From assembly GCA_016214845.1 (NCBI GenBank), contig JACRMS010000027.1:1-64000 (forward strand): 64,000 bases of DNA, given 5' to 3'. A program made the translations under genes and the position numbers. The DNA is from Nitrospirota bacterium (GTDB lineage: Bacteria > Nitrospirota > Thermodesulfovibrionia > UBA6902). Positions 43,105 to 51,125 of this stretch are shown piece after piece. The notes below the pieces were generated by a model that had not been told where the DNA came from, ran no database searches, and was given only the letters and a program-made list of their open reading frames with translations. Within the stretch, counting starts at the first letter, position 1. Every line of letters starts with the position of its first letter.

Positions 43105-43335
43105 ATGAATGAACTGAGCAACAAAGTGTTGAGCGCCTACGTCAGGGGTATTTACAGTAAATATGAAGAAAGATGTTCCATCGACCCCCAGCAGCTTCAG
43201 AAGATTATGTCCGAACACGGGATCAATTACGTGGACCACAGCTGCTGCGACGGCTTCTGCCCGGATTGCGAACAGATCCTCAGTTGCGAGGCCTATGAAG
43301 AGTTAAAAGGCGAGTGGGAGGGGTTTTATACGTAG
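43105..43335 (+). CDS. Small cysteine-rich hypothetical protein
   Basis: A 76-residue protein. The N-terminal half is a charged helical region (LSNKVLSAYVRGIYSKYEER). The C-terminal half holds five Cys in HSCCDGFCPDCEQILSC, a possible metal or Fe-S site. No family is recognised. AATGGAGGACATAAGTA gives a ribosome site. It is the first gene after a palindrome-controlled promoter and is followed by a channel-like gene. Confidence 0.65.
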   Translation: MNELSNKVLSAYVRGIYSKYEERCSIDPQQLQKIMSEHGINYVDHSCCDGFCPDCEQILSCEAYEELKGEWEGFYT

Positions 43336-43371
43336 GAATACTCAACCATAATCAGCAGAGGTGGACTTTTT

Positions 43372-43731
43372 ATGTTTGAACATCATAAAAAACCGTTAAT
43401 CAGCCGGGCGGAATTTATCCGCAGACAGATAATGTATGCCGGGTTTTCGATGATAGTGCTGGCCTTCTCGATCGGCCTGGGTATGGCTGGTTATCATGTC
43501 TGGGGCGGGCTTGCGTGGATGGATTCCTTCCTGAACGCGTCAATGATATTGACCGGGATGGGGCCCGTTGATCACCTGAACACTGACAGCGGAAAATTGT
43601 TCGCCGCTCTTTACGCGCTGTTCAGCGGCATATCGTTCCTTACATTTGTGGCAGTGCTTTTCGCGCCGGTATATCACCGGTTTTTGCATAAACTGCATCT
43701 CGATATTGAAGAGGACATAGAGGCCGGATAG
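43372..43731 (+). CDS. Two-TM channel-like membrane protein with a variant pore loop
   Basis: A 119-residue protein with TM1 (about residues 20-44), a short loop with WMDSFLNASMILTGMGPVDH, and TM2 (LFAALYALFSGISFLTFVAVLF). The layout TM-pore helix-TM with DSGKLFAALYALFSGI resembles 2-TM K+ channels, where the filter TVGYGD is replaced here by TGMGPV. Ion conduction is therefore not assured. It is downstream of the Cys-rich gene and probably in the same transcript. Related short proteins exist but I cannot name a studied one. Confidence 0.65.
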   Translation: MFEHHKKPLISRAEFIRRQIMYAGFSMIVLAFSIGLGMAGYHVWGGLAWMDSFLNASMILTGMGPVDHLNTDSGKLFAALYALFSGISFLTFVAVLFAPVYHRFLHKLHLDIEEDIEAG

Positions 43732-43753
43732 ATGTTGCGGGAAAGTTGATTGA

Positions 43754-44056
43754 ATGGACAAGCTCATCGGCATAGGGTTTTACCGGAAGGAGCAATGGCC
43801 CCTTTTGCTTGAAAGCGCCGATGACATCGACGCGATGGTAAAAGTGTACGACGAGTGGATGAAGGGGATCCAGAGGCTGATTGAAAATATAAGGATGGAG
43901 GGGATCGAGCCCGTTACTGTGGAAATAGATATAAATGAACTATTGGAATATTGCAGGGAACATAATCTGAAAAACAACGGTGAGACGCGATCACAGTTTG
44001 TAGCGGAATTATTGAGAAGCGGGAGATGTGAAAAAACCGGGCATTGTTCTTTATAA
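43754..44056 (+). CDS. Hypothetical protein of about 100 residues
   Basis: A mixed alpha/beta protein beginning MDKLIGIGFYRKEQWPLLLE, with no TM helix and no known motif. It has an acidic middle (EIDINELLEYCREHNL) and a C-terminal Cys pair in RCEKTGHCSL. It lies 22 bases after the channel-like gene and likely shares its transcript. The phrase VKVYDEWMKGIQRL recalls small helper proteins, but nothing firm can be said. Confidence 0.6.
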   Translation: MDKLIGIGFYRKEQWPLLLESADDIDAMVKVYDEWMKGIQRLIENIRMEGIEPVTVEIDINELLEYCREHNLKNNGETRSQFVAELLRSGRCEKTGHCSL

Positions 44057-44127
44057 AGCGCCCGGCGGAAATATCCGCAGTCCTTATTCTGCCATTTGCT
44101 TCGCCTGGTATTACGGTTAGAAAAAGT

Positions 44128-44688
44128 ATGCAGACCTACAACATTTACAAGCTCCTGAAAGAAGAACTCAAGAACGGCTCATCCGACCTTGTCACGAGGA
44201 CATCGGGGCAGGCCATACGCCGGAGGATCGAGCGGGACATCGAAAATGAAAAAGACGGCGAGGTCATCGCCCTCGATTTCTCGAAGATCGGGATAATTGA
44301 TTACTCCTGCGCGGATGAAATAATCGCAAAGCTCATCACACGTTTGCTCGGTAACGAATACGGCGATAAATATGTCCTCCTCACCGGTCTCAGCGACAAC
44401 CAGAAGGAGAATATTGAAGTCGCCCTTGAGAGGAAGGACCTGGCTGTGGCGGCTGAAATGAGAGACGGGGAAAGGGTCCTGCTTGGAAACCTCCACAATT
44501 ACCTCCAGGACACACTCGACGCGATCCGAAAAAAGGGGAAGCTGACCGCAAAGGAACTCTCCGAAATGAAAAATATCGAGGCCAACACAAGCGGCACTCG
44601 CCTGCTGAACCTCCACAAGAAAAGACTGGTCAGAAAGGTCGACGAGATCAAAAACGGCGCAAGGGTGTGGGTGTATGAGAGGCTGTGA
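44128..44688 (+). CDS. STAS-like (DUF4325-type) protein with a C-terminal winged helix
   Basis: A 186-residue protein. ATG 44128 is preferred; the frame upstream overlaps the preceding gene. Residues about 20-115 fit a STAS/DUF4325-like alpha/beta fold: GSSDLVTRTSGQAIRRRIER, VIALDFSKIGIIDYSCADEI, YVLLTGLSDNQKENIEVAL. Residues about 130-186 look like a winged-helix module (LTAKELSEMKNIEANTSGTR, LLNLHKKRLVRKVDEIKNG). Such proteins act as regulators or anti-anti-sigma-like switches and often occur beside mobile or defence genes. It precedes a restriction-modification pair. Confidence 0.65.
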   Translation: MQTYNIYKLLKEELKNGSSDLVTRTSGQAIRRRIERDIENEKDGEVIALDFSKIGIIDYSCADEIIAKLITRLLGNEYGDKYVLLTGLSDNQKENIEVALERKDLAVAAEMRDGERVLLGNLHNYLQDTLDAIRKKGKLTAKELSEMKNIEANTSGTRLLNLHKKRLVRKVDEIKNGARVWVYERL

Positions 44689-44707
44689 GGGGAAAGGAAA
44701 TATTTAA

Positions 44708-45382
44708 ATGAAACTTAAACTGACGATTGATATTTTGATTAAAGAAGCAAAAGCGTTTTGCGAGGTTGAATCAACATTTGGTAACCGCGATTTATTCGGG
44801 ATAACTGACGGCAAGGCTGTAGGCACTTTTATAGAGCACAAGTTTCACAATTATCTTTTATTGAAATATAAATATCCGGTTGGTTCTTCCGCAAACGGCA
44901 TTGACATGCCTTCTGAAGATATAAATACAGACATTAAAGTCACCTCTTTTAAACAGCCTCAATCATCATGCCCCTTCAAAAATGCAAGGCAAAAGATATA
45001 TGGACTCGGCTACAATCTACTAATATTTGTTTATGAGAAGAATGATGACCCGAAAAAGAAAGTAGCAAGATTAAACTTTGTAAGCTGCTCGTTTATCCAT
45101 AAAAACCGCACTGCTGATTATCAACTAACACGCACTATCCGCCAAATGCTTGAGAATGATGCTAATGCAGAAGATATAACTGCGTATCTGACAGACCGTA
45201 ATTTGCCGGCTGATGAAATTACCATGAATAAATTGGCACAGGAAATATTAGCTAACCCGCCTGAGCAAGGGTACTTGACTATATCAAACGCGCTACAGTG
45301 GCGGTTACAGTACGGAAGGGTCGTAGATTTAAATGAGAATGTTCAGGGGATAGTTAAAATAGTCAGCAAAGCAGGGAGTTGA
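44708..45382 (+). CDS. Putative type II restriction endonuclease
   Basis: A 224-residue protein directly before a DNA adenine methyltransferase, overlapping it by 4 bases. A PD-(D/E)XK-like active site is suggested by GTFIEHKFHNYLL and, 28 residues on, GIDMPSEDINTDIKVTSF, where D-I-K fits the catalytic D-x-K pattern. The rest has no recognised domain. Pairing with a methyltransferase is the main support. I cannot give the recognition sequence. It is AT-richer than the core genes, as transferred R-M systems often are. Confidence 0.7.
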   Translation: MKLKLTIDILIKEAKAFCEVESTFGNRDLFGITDGKAVGTFIEHKFHNYLLLKYKYPVGSSANGIDMPSEDINTDIKVTSFKQPQSSCPFKNARQKIYGLGYNLLIFVYEKNDDPKKKVARLNFVSCSFIHKNRTADYQLTRTIRQMLENDANAEDITAYLTDRNLPADEITMNKLAQEILANPPEQGYLTISNALQWRLQYGRVVDLNENVQGIVKIVSKAGS

Positions 45383-47217
45383 TAAAGATGCAGTCGGCGA
45401 TAAGACATCTACATCCTGAAACGGTCCAATACCTTAAAGCAAGGTTGGGCGATATATCGGATTTTAATATTGCTAATAAATTATTAGTCGATATTTCAGG
45501 CATTGATATGTTTTTCAGAAATCAAGTGGACTTTCTTACAACGATGGAACTCCTTAAGCCGTGCTTTGCAGTTTCTGAGGAGACTGATAGACGTGAATAT
45601 GGAGATTTTCAGACACCGCTTGAATTGGCAGACTCAATATGTTCGCATCTGGCTATGGAAAATATATCGCCGGATGTAATAATTGAACCCACTTTCGGCA
45701 AAGGCTCGTTCCTGCTTTCAGCCGTCAAGTTTTTTGGCGAAGTAAAAGAAATCTACGGGGTCGAAATCCACGAGCCATACTATTGGCAGACTAAATTCAG
45801 CATCCTTGAATATTTTATAAACAACCGGAAACAGAACAAGCCAAAGATATTTCTCTACCACAATAATGTTTTTCAATTTGATTTTGGCACGCTTGAAAAA
45901 TCCATCGGCAGGCATAATGTTTTGATATTAGGCAATCCGCCGTGGGTGACTAATTCCGAATTGGGAAGCCTGGATGCGCACAATCTTCCCGGCAAAAGCA
46001 ATTTCAAAGCGCTCAATGGACTTGACGCTATCACCGGCAAGGGGAATTTCGATATCTGTGAATACATCATCCTGATGATGATCAAGTTGTTTTCAAAGTA
46101 TAACGGACATATGGCGATGCTGACAAAGAATGCTGTGATTAAAAACCTGATCTACGATTTGCCGAAGATGCACTACAACATTCACAATTCATCTGCCCTG
46201 AGAATTAATGCCAAAGAACACTTTGACGCAGCTGTAGAGGCCTCGTTATTCAAATGCAGCTTTGGCAGGGATGATAACCAATCCGCTTTTTTGTGCAAGG
46301 TCTCAATGCTTGCCTCTCCAAATGTTGTTGAAAATACATTCGGGTGGGTCAGGGACAAATTCGTTTCCGATATGAATTCTTACGGAGCGTATAAAAAATA
46401 TGACGGCGTTTCTCGATACATATGGAGGCAGGGGATAAAACACGACTGCTCAAAGATCATGGAGCTTGACGCGCTGCAAAATAATAAATATCGCAACGGC
46501 TTAGGACAGGAAGCGGATATCGAAGATGAACTGATATACGGATTGATTAAAAGCTCGGATTTGAATTCCCCGGTAATAACGCAGCTCAGGAAATATGTAA
46601 TCGTAACGCAGCGAATGATCGGCGAAAGCACAGCGGCTATAGAATATAAGTCCCCGAAGCTTTATCAATACTTGCTACAGAACAAACATTTATTTGACCA
46701 GAGGAAATCAAGCATTTATAAAAACAAGCCGCTGTTTTCAATATTTGGAGTGGGAGAGTATTCTTTTAAACCATATAAAGTTGCGATCTCCGGTCTTTAT
46801 AAACGCTCATCATTTTCGCTGATATTGCCTGTGAACGGCAAGCCTCTTATGCTGGATGATACATGCTATCATCTGGGCTTTGACAACATCACAGAAGCTG
46901 TTTTTGTTTGGGCTGTTTTGAACAGCGCACATGTTCAGGAACTGCTTGCTTCAATAACTTTCCTGGATGCCAAACGACCGTATACAAAAGATGTCTTAAT
47001 GAGACTCGATATCAATCAGGTTGCTTGTGACATGACTTATGAAGAAATCGCTGCGCGGATTGAGTCATTAGACAAGACAATGTTAGTTAATGTTAATGAA
47101 GACAAATGGATTACCTTTCGTGAACAGTTTGCTGATGTAAAAGACAAAGAAGGAAATCAGCCGTCTTTGTTTGCATGTCAGGTTTTAATTCCCTTGCCCC
47201 TTGCGGGAGAGGGTTAG
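45379..47217 (+). CDS. N6-adenine DNA methyltransferase with a repeat-derived C-terminus
   Basis: A 612-residue SAM-dependent enzyme. Motif I region IEPTFGKGSFLLSAVKFFGE (about residues 100-119), acidic motif II VEIHEPY and motif IV GNPPWVTNSELG (about 187-198) place it with NPPW-type (gamma-class) adenine methyltransferases. The rest is probably the target-recognition region. It is ATGA-coupled to the endonuclease gene. The last residues (LIPLPLAGEG) are encoded by a CCCTTGCCCCTTGCGGGAGAG repeat and do not look like enzyme sequence. Confidence 0.85.
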   Translation: MIKMQSAIRHLHPETVQYLKARLGDISDFNIANKLLVDISGIDMFFRNQVDFLTTMELLKPCFAVSEETDRREYGDFQTPLELADSICSHLAMENISPDVIIEPTFGKGSFLLSAVKFFGEVKEIYGVEIHEPYYWQTKFSILEYFINNRKQNKPKIFLYHNNVFQFDFGTLEKSIGRHNVLILGNPPWVTNSELGSLDAHNLPGKSNFKALNGLDAITGKGNFDICEYIILMMIKLFSKYNGHMAMLTKNAVIKNLIYDLPKMHYNIHNSSALRINAKEHFDAAVEASLFKCSFGRDDNQSAFLCKVSMLASPNVVENTFGWVRDKFVSDMNSYGAYKKYDGVSRYIWRQGIKHDCSKIMELDALQNNKYRNGLGQEADIEDELIYGLIKSSDLNSPVITQLRKYVIVTQRMIGESTAAIEYKSPKLYQYLLQNKHLFDQRKSSIYKNKPLFSIFGVGEYSFKPYKVAISGLYKRSSFSLILPVNGKPLMLDDTCYHLGFDNITEAVFVWAVLNSAHVQELLASITFLDAKRPYTKDVLMRLDINQVACDMTYEEIAARIESLDKTMLVNVNEDKWITFREQFADVKDKEGNQPSLFACQVLIPLPLAGEG

Positions 47218-47223
47218 GGTGAG
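47188..47223. repeat. CCCTTGCCCCTTGCGGGAGAGGG repeat at the methyltransferase 3' end
   Basis: CCCTTGCCCCTT GCGGGAGAGGG followed by TTAGGGTGAG, a widespread type of palindrome. It supplies the last 9-10 codons and the stop of the methyltransferase. Confidence 0.75.
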
Positions 47224-47252
47224 ATTTTTTAATGATTCAAAAAGGAGGTTTT

Positions 47253-47426
47253 ATGGCAACGAACAAACCATATGGAGACAATCACAGACAAGGCGCAATA
47301 AGAGACCGTTCACAGGTTCACAATCCTCACAATGACCGATGGGTGAAGAGAGATACCGATACCGGAAGATTCATTGACCAAAAGGCGGATAAGGGAACGT
47401 TTAAAGGGGTGAGGAAGGAAAGGTAG
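47253..47426 (+). CDS. Small basic protein linked to a restriction-modification locus
   Basis: A 57-residue protein from ATG 47253 after AAAGGAGGTTTT. It is rich in Arg, Lys, Asp and Asn (MATNKPYGDNHRQGAIRDRS ... DTGRFIDQKADKGTFKGVRK) and has no hydrophobic segment. Similar short proteins with a DTGRF(I/V)DQKAD...FKGVRKE tail are familiar next to restriction-modification genes, but their function is not known to me. It may be a nucleic-acid-binding or regulatory protein. Confidence 0.75.
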   Translation: MATNKPYGDNHRQGAIRDRSQVHNPHNDRWVKRDTDTGRFIDQKADKGTFKGVRKER

Positions 47427-47437
47427 AAAAAAGAGCA

Positions 47438-48640
47438 ATGGCAAAACCTCGTACAACATCATTTACTGAAGAATTTGAACCAATATTAATCAGTGCATGG
47501 AATCGGTATGCTGACAGAATTGACAAAAAATTGCTTGAAAAAACAAGAGCAGCAATTACCAATATTAGAAGAGTATATCGGTTTAAAGAAAAATATCCAT
47601 CAAGCATCAACTTTCGGCAGCCTAAATATAGGGCAGGATATCTTGCCGCATTTGGTCAACGACATGCTTATCTTCCATATTGGCATTTAAAAAAAATAAG
47701 AGAATACAATAGAGACTATATTCCTAAACCAAAATCTGGCAATCTTACTATTACATCAATTGGTGCTGGAGCATCAATTGAAATTTACGGTCTTTGTTTG
47801 TTTTATAACGAGGAAAGACAAGACTTGAGACGATTACAATTAAACCTTATTGAAAAAATAGATGAATGGGGTCCAACCCGTAATATAGTTTTTGGAAAAT
47901 TATTGAACGACAAATTTCCCAAAATAAATATAAAACAAAATCATATTAACGCAGATATTACACAAAACGATTGTGTGAAAAAATTTGCAGAATATCATGA
48001 TGCTTTGATCTCCACCGATATTGTACTCATCTACAATGTATTGAATGAAATCGACACTAAATATGCATCAAGTGTCTACCGTAACATTCAATATATTCTT
48101 CGACAAGCTAACGATTCGATCTTAATCTTATTAATGGAGCCAAATGCTAAAAAAGCTCAACCAAGAGTAAAGTGGCTTTTAGAACGATTTGTGGAATCAA
48201 CAGAAATTGTTTTATCGAATAATGATGAAGACATAGTTTTCACAGAAGAACCGATATGTATTACTCTTGAGGAGACCAGTGAAGGACTAAATGATAGGCT
48301 TTTTAATCAACCCGGACCTCATTTTGAGAATTCTTTAAAAAGAACGCATATGGCATGTTTTGTTAAGCCTTGGTCTCCGATTCCATATGAAAAGGTACAA
48401 GAACAACTTGAAAAATATCAGATAAGACGAGCGAAAGGGAAATTTGTAACAACAGCAAAAGGTATAGATAATGAACAACAGAATTTTTTAAATACGTGCA
48501 ATGGAATTAAAATTTCATTAACAGAGAGTCAATCAGAGGATGAAGGAAGTGAAACTCTGGATTCCCGTTTTCACGGGAATGACGGAAAGATTCCGGACAT
48601 TCATCCTTCGCAGTGCTGCGGAGAACGGAAGCCGGAATGA
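47438..48640 (+). CDS. AT-rich Rsm22-like/SAM-fold protein with a repeat-derived tail
   Basis: A 400-residue protein. The central part has SIGAGASIEIYGLCLFY (about residues 109-125), which fits a SAM-binding motif I, and VLIYNVLNEIDTKY at the motif IV position; the overall outline recalls Rsm22-like ribosomal methyltransferases. The last 30 residues (from TLDSRFHGND) are encoded by a CTGGATTCCCG palindrome and lie outside any domain. Base composition is clearly lower in GC than the neighbours, so transfer is likely. It follows the R-M locus and may be a defence or modification protein. Catalysis is not shown. Confidence 0.65.
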   Translation: MAKPRTTSFTEEFEPILISAWNRYADRIDKKLLEKTRAAITNIRRVYRFKEKYPSSINFRQPKYRAGYLAAFGQRHAYLPYWHLKKIREYNRDYIPKPKSGNLTITSIGAGASIEIYGLCLFYNEERQDLRRLQLNLIEKIDEWGPTRNIVFGKLLNDKFPKINIKQNHINADITQNDCVKKFAEYHDALISTDIVLIYNVLNEIDTKYASSVYRNIQYILRQANDSILILLMEPNAKKAQPRVKWLLERFVESTEIVLSNNDEDIVFTEEPICITLEETSEGLNDRLFNQPGPHFENSLKRTHMACFVKPWSPIPYEKVQEQLEKYQIRRAKGKFVTTAKGIDNEQQNFLNTCNGIKISLTESQSEDEGSETLDSRFHGNDGKIPDIHPSQCCGERKPE

Positions 48641-48643
48641 CAG
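48557..48643. repeat. CTGGATTCCCG...CGGGAATGACGG and GATTCCGG...CCGGAATGACAG repeats
   Basis: Two consecutive elements: CTGGATTCCCG TTTTCA CGGGAATGACGG and GATTCCGGAC...GAAGCCGGAATGACAG. They supply the 3' end and stop of the Rsm22-like gene. The first gives the peptide LDSRFHGND also encoded at 26331-26359. Confidence 0.8.
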
Positions 48644-48663
48644 TTGAATAGATGGAGATATAA

Positions 48664-50685
48664 TTGGACGCATTAAAGAACGCTTTTAAAATCCTAAAGA
48701 AAGAATTCCCGCACTACGAGGACCGGCCGCAGCAGAGGGAGATGGCGGAGGCGGTGTATTCCTGTCTTCAGAACAATAAGAGGCTGCTTGTGGAGGCCGG
48801 AACTGGGGTCGGGAAATCTTTTGCTTATCTCATTCCGGCGATATTGTCGAATGAAAAGACGATTGTCTCTACAGCTTCAATCGCGCTTCAGGACCAGCTC
48901 ATAAACAAGGACCTGTCCTTTCTTCAGAGGGCAATGCCGCAGAGGTTTTCCTTTGCCATGCTCAAGGGCAAGAACAATTACCTCTGCCTGAAACGCGAGA
49001 GGGAATTTTCTGAGATGACTGAATCATTCATCAGGTTCCGGGAGTGGGCGGCTGAGACTGAGACGGGCGACAAGGATGAGCTTTCATTCATCCCTGATTT
49101 CTGGTCGAGGGTCTGCGGCGATTCAAACGACTGCGGAGTCACGCAATGCCCTTTTTACAGTGAGTGTTTTTATTACGCGCATTTCAGGGACTTGTTCAGG
49201 AAGGACATCATCGTAGTCAATCATCACCTTCTTATGTACGATCTCCTGTCGGGATTCAACATGCTTCCCTTTCATAAACAGTTGATCATTGACGAGGCGC
49301 ACCAGATAGAAAACGTTGTCTCGCACGTCTTCGGCAGTGTCCTGAATTATTCGCATGTGATATGGCTCCTCTATCGTCTGAGAGGATTGAAGATAGCGGT
49401 TGACCAGCTTTTTCAGCAGGTGGATTCATTTTTTAACACCCCCCTGAATCCCCCCTTACTAAGGGGGAAAGTAAAGAGTGCTGCGTCTTTTTCAAAGGGG
49501 AATGAAAAAATTCCTGACGCGGTTGTCGAAGGATTGAAAAAGCTGAAAGAGCAGCTTGCGCTTGATAAGGTGCTTCACAGGTTGAATCTCTACAAGGACT
49601 CGGCTGAGAGCGAGGAGCTGAGGGACCGGGCGGAAACGACAATGCTATATGTGAGGTCTCTTGAAATCACGATAGATGATTTTATCGCGCGGGAGGATGA
49701 AGGCAAGGTTTATTACATGACGGTCAATAAAAAAACGCTGGAGCTGAAGAGCAATCTTGTCGAGTCGAAGAAGCCGTTTTGCGACATGCTGAACGGTTAT
49801 GAAAGCGTGGCAATGACATCCGCCACCCTGACGACAGCGGGAGAATTCAACTATATCAAAGAGAGGCTCGGAATAGTTTGTCACCCTGGACCTTGCCCTG
49901 AACTTGTTTCACGGGTTGATTCAGGGTCTAAAGAAGAGATGCCGAAACAAGTTCGGCATGACAGTTCAGATGTAGACTTCAAAGAGATGGTGATCGGGTC
50001 GCCTTTTGATTACAAGACGCAGGCGCTCCTTTACCTTGATAAGAAACTGCCGACTCCTGACAGGGAGAACAGTCAGCTTTTTCAGACGGAGAGTCTCAGG
50101 GTAATCGAGGGGCTTATCAATGCGTCAAAGGGCAGGGCGCTGGTGCTATTTACTTCATACAGCCACCTGCGGTTTGTGTCTGAAAATATAAAAACAGAGT
50201 ATCCATTCAAGTCCCAGGGCGACATGCCGCCTGCGAGATTGATCGATTGGTTCAAAGCCACTCCTGATTCAGTCCTCCTTGCGACCGCTACATTCTGGCA
50301 GGGGATCGATATCAAGGGCGAAGACCTGAGCCTCGTAGTGATTGTTAAAATGCCTTTTGGCTCTCCGGGAGACCCTGTGTACGATGAAAGGTGCAAGAGG
50401 CTGGGTTCCCGCTGGTTCAATGACCTCACGCTTCCGTCAGCCATACTTCAATTGCGGCAGGGTTTCGGGCGTCTCATAAGAAGCTCTGACGAGCGCGGCG
50501 TGGTTGCCATTCTTGACGGACGGCTTGTCAGGAGCTCATACGGCAGGAACATTATATCTTCCCTGCCGGAGATGGATGTTGTTCACGACATTGAGGACGT
50601 GAAGATGTTTTTTGGTTCTGATGTAAGGGCGGGTTTGAAACCCGCCCATGCAAAGCGGGTTAAAGGAATAAAGAGCAAATGTTAA
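48664..50685 (+). CDS. DinG-family Fe-S DNA helicase with three in-frame repeat inserts
   Basis: A 673-residue XPD-like superfamily-2 helicase of the DinG/YoaA type. Start TTG 48664. Walker A region VEAGTGVGKSFAYLIPA (about 37-53), Fe-S cysteines in CGDSNDCGVTQCPFYSEC, DEAH box IDEAHQIENV (about 210) and motif VI LRQGFGRLIRSS. It unwinds DNA in replication and repair. Residues about 259-280 (NTPLNPPLLRG...), 406-433 (CHPGPCPELVSRVDSGSKEE...) and 654-660 (VRAGLKPAH) are each encoded by a known palindromic repeat type. The first and second sit between conserved motifs; the third is at the C-terminus. Confidence 0.9.
   Translation: MDALKNAFKILKKEFPHYEDRPQQREMAEAVYSCLQNNKRLLVEAGTGVGKSFAYLIPAILSNEKTIVSTASIALQDQLINKDLSFLQRAMPQRFSFAMLKGKNNYLCLKREREFSEMTESFIRFREWAAETETGDKDELSFIPDFWSRVCGDSNDCGVTQCPFYSECFYYAHFRDLFRKDIIVVNHHLLMYDLLSGFNMLPFHKQLIIDEAHQIENVVSHVFGSVLNYSHVIWLLYRLRGLKIAVDQLFQQVDSFFNTPLNPPLLRGKVKSAASFSKGNEKIPDAVVEGLKKLKEQLALDKVLHRLNLYKDSAESEELRDRAETTMLYVRSLEITIDDFIAREDEGKVYYMTVNKKTLELKSNLVESKKPFCDMLNGYESVAMTSATLTTAGEFNYIKERLGIVCHPGPCPELVSRVDSGSKEEMPKQVRHDSSDVDFKEMVIGSPFDYKTQALLYLDKKLPTPDRENSQLFQTESLRVIEGLINASKGRALVLFTSYSHLRFVSENIKTEYPFKSQGDMPPARLIDWFKATPDSVLLATATFWQGIDIKGEDLSLVVIVKMPFGSPGDPVYDERCKRLGSRWFNDLTLPSAILQLRQGFGRLIRSSDERGVVAILDGRLVRSSYGRNIISSLPEMDVVHDIEDVKMFFGSDVRAGLKPAHAKRVKGIKSKC
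49438..49503. repeat. CCCCCCTGAATCCCCCCTTACT repeat in the DinG gene
   Basis: CCCCCTGAATCCCCCCTT ACT AAGGGGGAAAG, continuing to CTTTTTCAAAGGGGAATG. The frame stays open and gives NTPLNPPLLRGKVKSAASFS. This peptide type is familiar as a repeat translation in many genomes. Confidence 0.8.
49880..49963. repeat. CACCCTGGAC...CAGGGTCT / CCGAAACAAGTTCGGCATGACA repeat in the DinG gene
   Basis: A two-part element of the same family as 21057-21130 and 15806-15865. It lies in frame and gives 28 residues (CHPGPCPELVSRVDSGSKEE and EMPKQVRHDSS) between helicase motifs. Confidence 0.8.
50627..50647. repeat. GGGCGGGTTTGAAACCCGCCC palindrome in the DinG gene
   Basis: A perfect palindrome with GTAA upstream, 38 bases before the gene end. 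It encodes RAGLKPA near the C-terminus. Same family as 15874-15898. Confidence 0.85.
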
Positions 50686-51074
50686 AACTCAGGGGACACC
50701 ATCTGATCTGTCTTCACTTCTTTAACGGAGAAGGTTATGACGCCGCCTTTGTTGAAAATCTCAAAGACGTCTTAAGCAGAACACAGAAGGAAGATGTCGA
50801 GGTTTGCGAAGGAGCGGATGAGGTTTGCGCAAAATGTCCTTATCTCAAAGGTGATAAATGCGAGTATGACGCGCAAGCGGACAACGAAATAAAAGAGATG
50901 GACGAGAAGGCTTTGATGTATCTCAAAGTGAGGCCGGGTGCAAAAATTAAATGGCAGGAGATAAGGGAAGCGGTCCCCGGATTATTTCCTCAATGGTTTA
51001 GCGAATATTGTTTAGAGTGTGACTGGAAAAAGGTGTGCGTGAAAAATCAGGATTATCGAAAACTGAGAGCTTAA
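50679..51074 (+). CDS. DUF1284 family protein
   Basis: A 131-residue protein starting MLKLRGHHLICLHFFNGEGY, the typical DUF1284 N-terminus. It has a Cys set in CEGADEVCAKCPYLKGDKCE and ECDWKKVC, which may bind a metal or an Fe-S cluster. The start overlaps the DinG stop by 7 bases. The function of DUF1284 is unknown. An AGCTTAAAAGC-type repeat (51067-51106) follows the stop. Confidence 0.85.
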   Translation: MLKLRGHHLICLHFFNGEGYDAAFVENLKDVLSRTQKEDVEVCEGADEVCAKCPYLKGDKCEYDAQADNEIKEMDEKALMYLKVRPGAKIKWQEIREAVPGLFPQWFSEYCLECDWKKVCVKNQDYRKLRA

Positions 51075-51106
51075 AAGCTTAAAGCTGATAGCTATTGGCT
51101 TTAAGC
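51067..51106. repeat. AGCTTAAAAGC... AGCT-type repeat
   Basis: AGCTTAAAAGCTTAAAGC and further AGCTGATAGC units with TTTAAGCTAAA at the end. It begins at the DUF1284 stop. Confidence 0.6.
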
Positions 51107-51125
51107 TAAACGAAGGAGGAAGTGT

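Noticed and set aside
43021-48650. Prophage or transposon at the accessory island
   Set aside because: No integrase, transposase, capsid or terminal repeats are visible; only base composition suggests transfer.
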